A DNA stretch of 23,415 nt from a virus (IMGVR_UViG_3300046804_001270:1-23415), one strand, 5' to 3'; shown: positions 1 to 5,999, numbered from the stretch's first letter. Made by a program: numbers and translations. The notes: a model not told the origin generated them from the sequence alone.

Positions 1-254
1 AGTTCAGTTCTAATTCTTCTTTTGATCTCATCCCATATCTCGAATGTTTGATACTTTGTATCAATATCGATAACTTCAAGTCCACCACTAACTGATCCAC
101 AAATGATGGCAACTCCTTTGGCTCTAGGGTCGGCCATTTGTGCATCAAGCTCCTCTTGTGTGATCTTTTGAGTTTGGTAAACTTTCCAAGGAAAGATGGC
201 TGCTTTGTTTTCATTTATAGCAATTACGTTTAGTCCTAGTTCGAGGTAGTTCAT
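1..254 (-). CDS. Primase-polymerase N-terminal domain, partial (runs off left edge)
   Basis: The reading frame opens with ATG at 252-254 and stays open to the left edge, giving about 84 residues of a longer protein. The visible part reads like the N-terminal bifunctional primase/polymerase domain of phage and plasmid replication proteins: an early GLNVIAINENKAA stretch, a PWKVYQ motif, then AIICG-SGGLEVIDIDTK, in which the two aspartates of the IDID segment would be metal ligands of the prim-pol active site. In related proteins this domain primes DNA synthesis and is often followed by a helicase or DUF3987-type domain, which would lie outside the window. The start is two bases from the stop of the VRR-NUC gene, so it is probably co-transcribed with it. 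Family assignment is from motif recognition only. Confidence 0.75.
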   Translation of the reverse strand, partial: MNYLELGLNVIAINENKAAIFPWKVYQTQKITQEELDAQMADPRAKGVAIICGSVSGGLEVIDIDTKYQTFEIWDEIKRRIRTE

Positions 255-256
255 AG

Positions 257-529
257 TTAAATATTCTTATAACAATATATATCAATATCATCCAGTGATC
301 TTACCACTCTTGCAAATACGCCGTGCTTATTCAGATCAGCTATTCTTTTCTCTTGTAGTGGTGCTACTACTCCTTTCTCCGTTTTTACTTCTAGAAACAT
401 CACCACACCTTTACGAATACATAACAAATCTGGTATGCCGTTCATATTGGTCTGTATTAACTTAATACATGACCATCCATGTCTATTCAATCTATCAACG
501 ATCTTTTTCTGTAATTCTGCTTCTCTCAT
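257..529 (-). CDS. VRR-NUC domain nuclease
   Basis: A 90-residue stand-alone VRR-NUC protein of the PD-(D/E)xK superfamily. The expected catalytic positions are visible: an early glutamate (E5), the aspartate of GIPDLL (D34), the E-x-K of FLEVKTEKG (E47, K49) and the following glutamine (Q59). Single-domain proteins of this kind are common in phages, usually near a helicase and primase, and are thought to cut branched or flapped DNA during replication or recombination. The first 35 bases overlap the end of the methyltransferase gene, and the primase starts two bases after its stop, which indicates tight co-expression. No DNA-binding extension is present, so the protein may act with the SNF2-type helicase encoded upstream. 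That partnership is inferred. Confidence 0.85.
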   Translation of the reverse strand: MREAELQKKIVDRLNRHGWSCIKLIQTNMNGIPDLLCIRKGVVMFLEVKTEKGVVAPLQEKRIADLNKHGVFARVVRSLDDIDIYCYKNI

Positions 530-1526
530 ATGATTCTATAGTTTTAAAAATTTGATAAGCTACTTGTGGTACTATTGCGTTGCCTCCTGCTTTTATACTT
601 TCTTTTCTCCATTTAGGAAAGGTAATTCCGTCCAATTTGTTGGGAAGCCCATCATTTCCATTACAAATTGGGGAGACAGTTGGGAAGGTTTCCCATTTTC
701 TTGGGCTATTAAATGATTTAATTCCGACCTCCTTGTTATTCCATCCTTTCTCTCTACATCCGTTCCTATATTCCAACATCTCGCAGTTGGTGTCGGTAAT
801 ATTCCACTTCCCATTGCCATTTGCCTCAAGCTCATTTGCAAATTCACTCCTTTTTCCATATGTCTTTGTTTCCTCGCTTCGTAAGTTTCTGGCTTTGTCC
901 CCGTGTTCCAATCCTGTGCATTTGGGGTAGGCAATAAACTCATTATCTGTGTTGCAAGATTCGGCATTGTTGTGCCATTCGGATATTTTTCCATTCTTAC
1001 CTTGAATTTGTCCAAATCCATCACTTCTTCCTTTGTTGTTGGCGTAAGCAACAAACCAGATTCTGTCCCTTCTATGCGGCGCGTTGACACTTGCAGCTGG
1101 AATAAGAAACGATTGCACTTCATATCCTTCCCTTTCCAAATCATTGTACACCTCGTGGAATACCATCCCTCCATTCCAACTAACAAGTCCACGAACATTT
1201 TCGCCAATAATCCATCTGGGTTTAATCTCTTTGATGCATCTAAGCATTTCAGGAAAGAGGTGTCTTTCATCGGCTTTTCCAAGTCTTTTTCCTGCTGTTG
1301 AGTATGGTTGACAAGGGAATCCTCCAGTGATGATGTCAACTTTTCCTCTGTGAACTGTAAAGTCTGTTGTACAAATGTTTTCATAACTAATTGCGTTAGG
1401 CCAATAATATTTTAATACTTTTTGTCCAAATGGATTCCATTCGCAATGAAATATGTTTTCCCATCCCATCCATTCTGCCGCTAAATCAAAACCTCCTATA
1501 CCACTAAAAAGTGATCCATGGGTCAT
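495..1526 (-). CDS. DNA cytosine-5 methyltransferase (Dcm family)
   Basis: A 343-residue C5-cytosine methyltransferase, which transfers a methyl group from S-adenosylmethionine to cytosine in DNA. Motif I is GSLFSGIGGFDLA (residues 4-16), motif IV is GGFPCQPYS with catalytic Cys72, motif VI is the ENV at 109-111, motif VIII is PHRRDRIWF (150-158), and motifs IX-X are KWRKESIKAGGNAIVPQVAYQIF (about 305-327). The stretch from about 162 to 280, where the target recognition domain should lie, is hydrophilic, Asn/Gly/Lys-rich and without evident recognition-domain motifs. That stretch is also covered by a second open frame (593-1384) with its own conserved-looking features. The ATG overlaps the upstream stop as ATGA. 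No restriction enzyme is obvious beside it, so it probably protects phage DNA from host nucleases or marks it for another purpose. Confidence 0.93.
   Translation of the reverse strand: MTHGSLFSGIGGFDLAAEWMGWENIFHCEWNPFGQKVLKYYWPNAISYENICTTDFTVHRGKVDIITGGFPCQPYSTAGKRLGKADERHLFPEMLRCIKEIKPRWIIGENVRGLVSWNGGMVFHEVYNDLEREGYEVQSFLIPAASVNAPHRRDRIWFVAYANNKGRSDGFGQIQGKNGKISEWHNNAESCNTDNEFIAYPKCTGLEHGDKARNLRSEETKTYGKRSEFANELEANGNGKWNITDTNCEMLEYRNGCREKGWNNKEVGIKSFNSPRKWETFPTVSPICNGNDGLPNKLDGITFPKWRKESIKAGGNAIVPQVAYQIFKTIESYERSRITEKDR
593..1384 (-). CDS. Overlapping-frame protein inside the methyltransferase gene
   Basis: This 263-codon ATG frame lies wholly inside the methyltransferase gene, shifted +1. 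I list it because its translation resembles a module seen at the C-terminal end of many phage cytosine methyltransferases: three spaced LLxTPT/LPTPxAxxW repeats (LLLTPTT, LLPTPNAQDW, ILPTPTARCW), a STRCTMIWKGKDMKCNRFLFQL segment, and a terminal SQLSPQFVMEMMGFPTNWTELPF block like the SLNPxWVEWLMGWPxGWT signature. The methyltransferase frame is featureless where this frame is most regular. It could be made by internal initiation at 1384, by frameshifting, or be an overprinted frame kept open by constraint on the main frame. No clear ribosome binding site precedes the ATG. I think genuine coding is likely but unproven. Confidence 0.5.
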   Translation of the reverse strand: MKTFVQQTLQFTEEKLTSSLEDSLVNHTQQQEKDLEKPMKDTSFLKCLDASKRLNPDGLLAKMFVDLLVGMEGWYSTRCTMIWKGKDMKCNRFLFQLQVSTRRIEGTESGLLLTPTTKEEVMDLDKFKVRMEKYPNGTTMPNLATQIMSLLPTPNAQDWNTGTKPETYEARKQRHMEKGVNLQMSLRQMAMGSGILPTPTARCWNIGTDVERKDGITRRSELNHLIAQENGKPSQLSPQFVMEMMGFPTNWTELPFLNGEKKV

Positions 1527-1948
1527 AGTATAAGTATATTTTTATCCATAAAATTTATTATCATCTTGGTAGGCATCATTACACCGTTCTCGCACTCCAC
1601 CTCAAATGCTACATTCCAATCTTTCTCGGTCATGGTGTTCACAAAGATTAAGCCTTCGTAAAACTCACCCGTTTTGTATAGTTGGTTATTTTCACCAAGC
1701 CTTACGATGTCTTTACTACGCAAATCATCTTCATGGATTCGAAAAGTAATAATGCAACTTGCTCTTTCAACCAAACCACGAATGTAACTAATGCCTTCGC
1801 TATTAAAAAATATTTCTATGTCCCACCATAGCTTATTCTCCGTTTTGCTTTCCCACCAGTCAATGTCAGTCTGCGGTGGAAGGCCTAAGGCATAGTAAAG
1901 ATGCTCACACTCAATAGTGAATAGAGTCGAGGTAATTTTTTGTGTCAT
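1523..1948 (-). CDS. Hypothetical protein, 141 aa
   Basis: I do not recognise this protein. It is soluble in appearance, with no signal peptide or membrane segment, and has an acidic, aromatic-rich first half (two WW pairs at about 31-32 and 41-42) and a predicted alternation of strands and helices. Its TGA stop overlaps the ATG of the methyltransferase in an ATGA arrangement, and its start overlaps the end of the small membrane protein gene by 38 bases, so it is translated as part of the same compact block. A role connected with the methyltransferase is possible from position alone; nothing in the sequence shows it. Confidence 0.8.
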   Translation of the reverse strand: MTQKITSTLFTIECEHLYYALGLPPQTDIDWWESKTENKLWWDIEIFFNSEGISYIRGLVERASCIITFRIHEDDLRSKDIVRLGENNQLYKTGEFYEGLIFVNTMTEKDWNVAFEVECENGVMMPTKMIINFMDKNILIL

Positions 1949-2075
1949 AATATAATTTTTTAATTAAATAGGTTATCGTAAGACTTATCATAAAGCATAG
2001 TGTAAAAGGTACACAAAAGAATAGCCAATAGGCTAACCATAGAAATATTTTTAATATTGCAAGCATAATTTTCAT
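1911..2075 (-). CDS. Small single-pass membrane protein, 54 aa
   Basis: A short gene that fills the apparent gap between the helicase and the 141-residue protein. The ATG at 2073-2075 overlaps the helicase TGA stop as ATGA, the same coupling used elsewhere in this cluster, and the frame runs 54 codons to a TGA at 1911-1913, overlapping the next gene by 38 bases. The protein is mostly one long hydrophobic stretch (about residues 3-38, for example FLWLAYWLFFCVPFTLCFMI), enough for one long or two short membrane passes. A basic-aromatic tail follows (KKLYYDTKNYLDSIHY). The function is unknown. The ATGA coupling and the absence of stops in an AT-rich stretch are the evidence that it is real. Confidence 0.6.
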   Translation of the reverse strand: MKIMLAILKIFLWLAYWLFFCVPFTLCFMISLTITYLIKKLYYDTKNYLDSIHY

Positions 2076-3313
2076 TTTAAATAGTCATTCTTAAAGTGAT
2101 TTAGTGTATAATCCTTCTTATCCATTACGGCTTTATATATCTTATCCTCTATGCCGTTGTAGCTAAATATCCAATAAATCTGAGCCGTTTCCGTTCGATC
2201 CTTTGTCTGAATCCTTGCTCTACTCTGCCAATAACTTGTAGCCGAAAAATCAATATTATAAAATACCAATGCATCAGCCGTACTTAAATTAAGTCCTTCA
2301 CGACCACTTACAATTTGAGATACAAACACCGCATCCGAACCAGCATTATTAAATGCCGCCGCATCAATCTCTACTCTACTTCCAAACGCCCATAGTAAAG
2401 CCGCATACTCCGCTTGAAACTTATAAAATATAGCTATCTTTTTTCCCGCAAACTTATCTCGTATAAACTCAGCTTTTGTATAGTCAAAAGCCTTTGCAAC
2501 TCGATTAGGTTCATCTACTATCACTGATCCACTATAAATTTGATGCAGCTTATTCATCAACTTTACGGCGGTATCTCCCATGACGGTTTCACCGTCTTTA
2601 TTCGATACCATTTTATCCTTACGTAATCTATCGGCTAATTTATACGTACTATCCTCCATTTTAACATATAAAATATTCTCTTCAATAAGCCCTTCAAAAC
2701 CTGCCTGGGCTTGAGTGTATGTGATCATAATAGGATTAATATCTTCCATAATTTTCTTTTCATTTGCTAGTGAGTAATCGTTGATTTGTCTATTAAACAT
2801 ATACTTATGGTGTACACTTACATAGTCCTTAGCCCACTTATAAAAGTTAGGATAAGCCTTTGCATAAGGTGAGTAACTACTAATCCATAGTTGATGATAA
2901 ATTTGAGAATACGATTCAGGAGTAGGAGTACCACTTAAAAATATAATAGGTGTAGCCGCACAAATACGCTTCAACTCTTTAGCACGTTTAGAAGGTCTAG
3001 GAAAAGCACCGAGTCCATGTGCCTCATCAACTATCACCACATCCCATCCGTATTCAACTTTATGCAACTGCTCAAAATTGGTTATGTAAATCTCCATATC
3101 ATAACCCATCTTTTTCGCTTGCTCTATAATATCATCAATAGCTTTCTTCTTTGTGCAAAACAACACCTTTTGTGCGCCGAATTTATAAGCAGATGCAAGT
3201 GCCGTCAAAGTCTTGCCAGTCCTCACTTCCATAGCTAGATATGCTATTTTGTGATACTTTAGCAATTTAGCCGCCTTATCCGAAATCTCTATTTGGTAAT
3301 CCCTAAGATTCAT
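2072..3313 (-). CDS. SNF2/DEAD-like superfamily 2 helicase
   Basis: A 413-residue superfamily 2 ATPase of the compact phage SNF2-like type. Q-motif-like LRDYQ is at residues 3-7, Walker A EVRTGKT at 29-35, Walker B DEAH at 96-99, motif III LSGTPTP at about 126-132, motif V GREGLNLS and motif VI QSRARIQTKDRT in the last quarter. It would use ATP to translocate on or remodel duplex DNA during replication or recombination. The length is typical for phage stand-alone versions, and both RecA-like lobes are present. The start overlaps the preceding small gene by 11 bases and the stop couples to the small membrane protein by ATGA. The neighbouring VRR-NUC, RecB-like nuclease, SSB-like protein and primase support a replication or recombination role. 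Confidence 0.9.
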   Translation of the reverse strand: MNLRDYQIEISDKAAKLLKYHKIAYLAMEVRTGKTLTALASAYKFGAQKVLFCTKKKAIDDIIEQAKKMGYDMEIYITNFEQLHKVEYGWDVVIVDEAHGLGAFPRPSKRAKELKRICAATPIIFLSGTPTPESYSQIYHQLWISSYSPYAKAYPNFYKWAKDYVSVHHKYMFNRQINDYSLANEKKIMEDINPIMITYTQAQAGFEGLIEENILYVKMEDSTYKLADRLRKDKMVSNKDGETVMGDTAVKLMNKLHQIYSGSVIVDEPNRVAKAFDYTKAEFIRDKFAGKKIAIFYKFQAEYAALLWAFGSRVEIDAAAFNNAGSDAVFVSQIVSGREGLNLSTADALVFYNIDFSATSYWQSRARIQTKDRTETAQIYWIFSYNGIEDKIYKAVMDKKDYTLNHFKNDYLK

Positions 3314-3485
3314 AGGTAGGCATATTTATCCATCCTTTAACATCAACTATATATTCAGAATATGCTTGTACCCAAACTTTTCCAGTCCATACGCATAAAC
3401 CATAATCTAAGTTTCCTAAATCACATAAGTGCATAGTCATTAATGTAGTTGGATTTTCAGTATTCCATTTAATATTTTCATTCAT
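3303..3485 (-). CDS. Hypothetical protein, 60 aa
   Basis: A small protein rich in Trp and Tyr, without membrane segments. The pattern of a Pro-containing start, a central VWTGKVWVQAY and a closing GWINMP faintly resembles the short DUF551-type phage proteins, which carry a W-G-x-W core and end in HWxPLP. I regard this as a weak likeness only. Its start overlaps the stop of the upstream gene by 8 bases and its stop overlaps the helicase start by 11, which fits a translated member of the early operon. The function is unknown. Confidence 0.65.
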   Translation of the reverse strand: MNENIKWNTENPTTLMTMHLCDLGNLDYGLCVWTGKVWVQAYSEYIVDVKGWINMPTYES

Positions 3486-3822
3486 TGTCGTTATTATTTA
3501 ATTGTTCAAAATATCCCTGCTCGCTTAATTTAAAATGCAAATCATCTTCCACATCCATTGCATCAATTTGCATCTTTAATCTTTCAATATATAAAGTTGC
3601 ATCCATCAATTCCTCTTGCAAATGATTGATCCAATCAAAGGTGTTTAAATCTTGGCGCATAAGGTTGGTTTTATATTTTAAATAACCCATTTTCATGCGA
3701 TCTTTATATTTATCAATGACCGTATTCACAATCTTATCATCTGGTACATCATAGCATTCAATACATTCATCGTTAAATGTCTGCATTACATCTTTTTTAC
3801 ATTTATTGCAAATCATAATCAA
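3478..3822 (-). CDS. Zn-ribbon protein with MazG-like phage helix region
   Basis: A 114-residue protein with two parts. The N-terminus has paired cysteines, C5-x2-C8 and C20-x2-C23, as in a small zinc ribbon. The middle (about residues 38-86) follows a pattern common in phage MazG-like or related helical proteins: a KYGxxLxRxDL-type stretch (here KYKTNLMRQDL) followed by DWINHLQEELMDATLYIERL, in which clustered acidic residues (EEL-D) could bind metal. MazG-type enzymes hydrolyse nucleoside triphosphates, but this protein is short and I cannot confirm the full active site, so the enzymatic role is tentative. A second ATG two codons downstream is an equally good start. It overlaps the genes on both sides. 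Confidence 0.7.
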   Translation of the reverse strand: MIMICNKCKKDVMQTFNDECIECYDVPDDKIVNTVIDKYKDRMKMGYLKYKTNLMRQDLNTFDWINHLQEELMDATLYIERLKMQIDAMDVEDDLHFKLSEQGYFEQLNNNDNE

Positions 3823-3967
3823 AAGTTATTATAAATTTTTTATAAGGAATTATTGCAATGGTTTTATTTTCTTCATATATAAAAATCATTTCATCTTTTA
3901 TAACAAAATCATCAAATGAAAAACAAAATAAATCCCCACAATCTAAATCTTTAATATTAATATTCAT
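3803..3967 (-). CDS. Small hypothetical protein, 54 aa
   Basis: This short frame fills the gap between the RecB-like nuclease and the zinc-ribbon protein. It starts at ATG 3965-3967, inside the last codons of the nuclease gene (11-base overlap), and ends at TAA 3803-3805, inside the first codons of the next gene (20-base overlap). The protein is acidic in its first half (DLDCGDLF, FDDFVIKDE), then has an IYEENKTIAIIPYKKFIITFDYDLQ-like beta-rich end, with no membrane segment or known motif. The overlaps on both ends and the open frame in very AT-rich sequence support it. The function is unknown. Confidence 0.55.
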   Translation of the reverse strand: MNINIKDLDCGDLFCFSFDDFVIKDEMIFIYEENKTIAIIPYKKFIITFDYDLQ

Positions 3968-4715
3968 CTTTTTTATATTTTAGTTGGTAAGAAATATTAC
4001 GTGGTGTTACTCCTTCGTTCATTGCGAGCCATAGCTTTTGTGTGCTTTTAAAAAGCTCCCAATCTTTCTTTAGCTCGGTCATTGTGCGTGTTACAAGTTG
4101 CCATCCGAGGCCTTGTATAGCTCCGTTTTTGCCAGTTGTCCTGGTTTTGGCATTAAGCCATAATATGCCTACGCTATCTACGTTTAACTTTTTATGATGC
4201 TCTTTAAGTAATTGATGGTATGCTGCAAGTTGTAACCAATATGATGGATAAATGCTATTTGATGTTTTAATGTCGAGTAGCATCGTTAATGATCCAAGTC
4301 TTATCACTCGATCAAGTGTGCCAGCAAAGCCTAACTTATCACTCATTAAATGCACTTCCATCATATCAATGGTAGGCTTATACATCGTTGAAAATTCAAC
4401 ATAACGCTCGAACATTGACCACTCTAACATTTTATATTGTGGCGTTCCATACTCATTAATTAATGTAATCTCTTCATTGCAATCATAACGCTCCGTAAGC
4501 TCATGCACTACTGATCCACGCCTACCTGCCTCATCTCGTATGGCGTCAGCATCAGAACCAACATCTTTAAGCCATTTAAAGTAGCTAACATCTTTCGGAT
4601 AAGCCTCTAAAATTGTGGTAACACTTGGTAAATAATTGTCCTTGGGAGAAAGGTAAAAACGATTGTCAATAAACTGAATACGTTGTCGGTCTAGGTCTAG
4701 TTTGTAATTTTTCAT
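3957..4715 (-). CDS. PD-(D/E)xK nuclease, RecB/Cas4-like
   Basis: A 252-residue nuclease of the RecB/Cas4-like PD-(D/E)xK group. Numbered from the ATG at 4715, the conserved residues are H71 in GSVVHELTE, D135 in FAGTLDRV, D148 and K150 in LLDIKTS, and Q162 with Y166 in LQLAAYHQL, the order typical of this family. Such proteins act as 5'-3' exonucleases or end-processing enzymes in phage recombination. The frame also extends upstream to a TTG at 4745, but that would run into the tRNA-like element, and the internal ATG at 4713-4715 gives the better N-terminus, so I chose it. No cysteine cluster for an iron-sulfur site is evident, unlike classical Cas4. It sits between an SSB-like protein and a helicase. 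Confidence 0.85.
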   Translation of the reverse strand: MKNYKLDLDRQRIQFIDNRFYLSPKDNYLPSVTTILEAYPKDVSYFKWLKDVGSDADAIRDEAGRRGSVVHELTERYDCNEEITLINEYGTPQYKMLEWSMFERYVEFSTMYKPTIDMMEVHLMSDKLGFAGTLDRVIRLGSLTMLLDIKTSNSIYPSYWLQLAAYHQLLKEHHKKLNVDSVGILWLNAKTRTTGKNGAIQGLGWQLVTRTMTELKKDWELFKSTQKLWLAMNEGVTPRNISYQLKYKKDEY

Positions 4716-4735
4716 AATAGTTGTAGTTGAGTTTT

Positions 4736-4789
4736 TGGTCTCCAATTCAGATTCGAACTGAACGTCTGCGTACCACTTACGTTGGAGAC
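4736..4789 (-). ncRNA. tRNA-like element lacking an anticodon arm
   Basis: The 91-base space between the SSB-like and nuclease genes holds a structure with tRNA elbow features. Read on the minus strand, GTCTCCAA (4789-4782) pairs with TTGGAGAC (4745-4738) as an acceptor-like stem. A perfect T-arm follows the tRNA layout: stem TTCAG/CTGAA (4762-4758, 4750-4746) with a seven-base TTCGAAT loop matching the TPsiC consensus, directly abutting the acceptor strand. A small D-like arm, CGT-AAGTGGT-ACG (4781-4769), carries the GG expected to contact the T-loop. CCA follows a possible discriminator base (A4739, then 4738-4736). Only six bases separate the D-like and T arms, so there is no room for an anticodon arm. 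It is not a functional elongator tRNA. A decayed tRNA, a tRNA mimic or a processing signal are possible. Confidence 0.5.
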
Positions 4790-4806
4790 GATCCTTATAA
4801 CCAAAC

Positions 4807-5391
4807 CTAAAAAGGTGTAGAGTCCTCGGTATAATCTGAGAGAACTGGTTTTATCATTGGTAAGATATTATTTTTTACATATTCTTCCAAATATTCCATT
4901 CTTTCGGTATCATCCCAAGTAGTAACTCCTTTAACTTTTATTTGCTTTAGTTGCGGTAATTCACCAGGATTTGCTTTGTTCCAATAATGCTTAAGTCCTA
5001 CTCCATGTTGATTAATAAAAAGCACAGATGATTTTTTATCTCCATCAATGGTTAGCTTTGGAGTTAATGTTACAACATTGCTAAAGCTCACGTTTGGTAA
5101 TGCCTTCAAAAAGCTAACTGCATAACCGCTTGAGTATTTCAACTCAATAAAATAAGTAAATTCCTGATCTTTTACGGTAACAACCCAAAACTTACCATAC
5201 TCGCTTTCTTTTGTTTTGATGTCGGAGATGTAACCCGTAAGAGAGTCATAAAACTCTTCGTGTACTTCACGACCCATTTTATTAGTTCTTTTAACTGATT
5301 TGTCAGTAGGCTGCTTGAATTGACGTACAAGTTTGCCATTGGTGATGGATAGGAATACCCCATTGCCACCTTGATTAGACTGAAGTCCCAT
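4807..5391 (-). CDS. Putative single-stranded DNA-binding protein
   Basis: A 194-residue protein whose C-terminus, DYTEDSTPF, is an acidic tail ending in Pro-Phe like the protein-interaction tip of bacterial SSB. The body (about residues 50-140) looks beta-rich, with alternating hydrophobic strands (TGYISDIKT, KFWVVTVKD, FTYFIELKY, NVVTLTPKL, KSSVLFINQ), compatible with an OB fold, and is preceded by a basic, Gly/Asn-containing N-terminus. No catalytic motif is seen. Its position just upstream of the nuclease and in a cluster with helicase and primase suits a protein that coats single-stranded DNA and recruits partners. I assign it from the tail and context only. The start overlaps the end of the membrane protein gene by 17 bases. 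Confidence 0.6.
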   Translation of the reverse strand: MGLQSNQGGNGVFLSITNGKLVRQFKQPTDKSVKRTNKMGREVHEEFYDSLTGYISDIKTKESEYGKFWVVTVKDQEFTYFIELKYSSGYAVSFLKALPNVSFSNVVTLTPKLTIDGDKKSSVLFINQHGVGLKHYWNKANPGELPQLKQIKVKGVTTWDDTERMEYLEEYVKNNILPMIKPVLSDYTEDSTPF

Positions 5392-5719
5392 TTTGTAAAT
5401 GTTTATTGTTAAGTAATAGTGAAACGCGAAATTGATAAGATGATAGTAAATGTGCTACCTTTTCATTGTAAACCTTATAATCTACTAATTGCTCATACTT
5501 GTACATAAATTGATTGATATGATGCTGCACATTCTCATAGTCACTTTTAGTCATGCGATGAATTTTTAAAGTAAGCCAATTATATTCATCCCAAAATATT
5601 GGAGGCACTTTATAATGATCATTGTGATCAACTTTTTTATTTTTCTTTGTGCTTTTAACTGGAACTATAAGAAAGGCAACTCCAATGCTACAAGCTAGCA
5701 AGATTAGTAGTAGTGTCAT
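5375..5719 (-). CDS. Small membrane-anchored protein, 114 aa
   Basis: The first 20 residues form one hydrophobic segment (LLLILLACSIGVAFLIV) followed by a basic cluster (KSTKKNKK), which suggests an N-terminal membrane anchor with the rest in the cytoplasm. A cysteine lies inside the segment at position 10, but the residues before it (LLA) and after it are only a partial lipobox match, so lipoprotein processing is possible but not convincing. The remainder is helical and rich in His, Tyr and Lys, without a motif I recognise. It overlaps the regulator gene upstream by 32 bases and the SSB-like gene downstream by 17. The function is unknown. Confidence 0.7.
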   Translation of the reverse strand: MTLLLILLACSIGVAFLIVPVKSTKKNKKVDHNDHYKVPPIFWDEYNWLTLKIHRMTKSDYENVQHHINQFMYKYEQLVDYKVYNEKVAHLLSSYQFRVSLLLNNKHLQNGTSV

Positions 5720-5882
5720 TTTTTAAGGTGTTAGTTATTTTGAAATAGTTGGATAGTGTGATTTTGCCCGTTTTCTCCGCACGATAAATAGTTTGTGCGG
5801 TAAGTCCGCATTTTTGAGCCAGCTTCTCTCTTGAGATGCCTCGTTCCGTTCTTAGTTTCTTAATTTCTTCTTGTACATTCAT
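5688..5882 (-). CDS. XRE-family (Cro/C1-like) transcription regulator
   Basis: A 64-residue protein consisting almost only of an XRE-type helix-turn-helix: IKKLRTERGISREKLAQKCGLTAQTIYRAEKTG (about residues 7-39), with the typical REKLA first helix and TAQTIYRAE recognition helix. It has no C-terminal oligomerisation or cleavage domain, so it is closer in size to Cro than to a full CI repressor. It is the first gene of the early unit. A promoter-like box lies 17 bases upstream of its ATG and an 8-base-armed palindrome further upstream, so autoregulation of the early operon is a reasonable inference. The end overlaps the next gene by 32 bases. Confidence 0.88.
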   Translation of the reverse strand: MNVQEEIKKLRTERGISREKLAQKCGLTAQTIYRAEKTGKITLSNYFKITNTLKNDTTTNLASL

Positions 5883-5898
5883 ATAATTTAATTTTAGA

Positions 5899-5906
5899 CA
5901 AAGTTA
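5899..5906 (-). promoter_or_regulatory. Bacteroidota-type -7 promoter box
   Basis: The minus strand reads TAACTTTG, an exact match to the Bacteroidota -7 consensus TAnnTTTG, placed so that transcription would begin roughly ten bases before the ATG of the XRE gene. No convincing -33 TTG/TTTG box sits at the usual spacing; the upstream stretch is T-rich instead. Its position between a terminator and the first gene of the early unit supports it as the early promoter. Confidence 0.5.
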
Positions 5907-5936
5907 ATATAACAATATTCAATAAATAAAATTATA

Positions 5937-5956
5937 TTACGAAATCGTTTTCGTAA
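5937..5956. promoter_or_regulatory. Candidate operator palindrome
   Basis: An inverted repeat with perfect 8-base arms, TTACGAAA-TCGT-TTTCGTAA, lies upstream of the promoter-like box and 55 bases from the start of the XRE gene. It is much more GC-structured than the surrounding AT-rich bases and is not followed by a T-tract on the minus strand, so it looks like a protein-binding site rather than a terminator. The XRE protein is the obvious candidate binder; this is an inference. Confidence 0.5.
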
Positions 5957-5972
5957 ATCAATAGGGTGCAAT

Positions 5973-5999
5973 AAAAAGCCCCTCGTTGAAACGAAGGGC
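5973..5999 (-). terminator. Rho-independent terminator of the late unit
   Basis: On the minus strand GCCCTTCGT-TTCA-ACGAGGGGC forms a nine-pair stem (one G-T pair) with a four-base loop, followed at once by TTTTTATT. It lies 28 bases after the stop of the HExxH protein gene and before the early promoter, so it ends transcription of the long virion-lysis unit and insulates the early unit. Confidence 0.88.

Noticed and set aside
580-1311. Open frames on the plus strand opposite the methyltransferase gene
   Set aside because: They have no recognisable content and are short mirror frames of the coding strand.
4716-4745. Upstream TTG start for the RecB-like nuclease
   Set aside because: It would place the first ten codons in the 3' part of the tRNA-like element and adds a low-complexity peptide; the ATG at 4715 is the normal start.
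4736-4806. An ordinary tRNA gene or a rho-independent terminator at this place
   Set aside because: There is no room for an anticodon arm, so it cannot be a decoding tRNA. The hairpin is followed by AAAAAC rather than a T-tract on the minus strand, so it is not a standard terminator.
5172-5369. Second frame of 65 codons in the SSB-like gene
   Set aside because: It is short, has a low-complexity translation and no motif, unlike the methyltransferase overlap.
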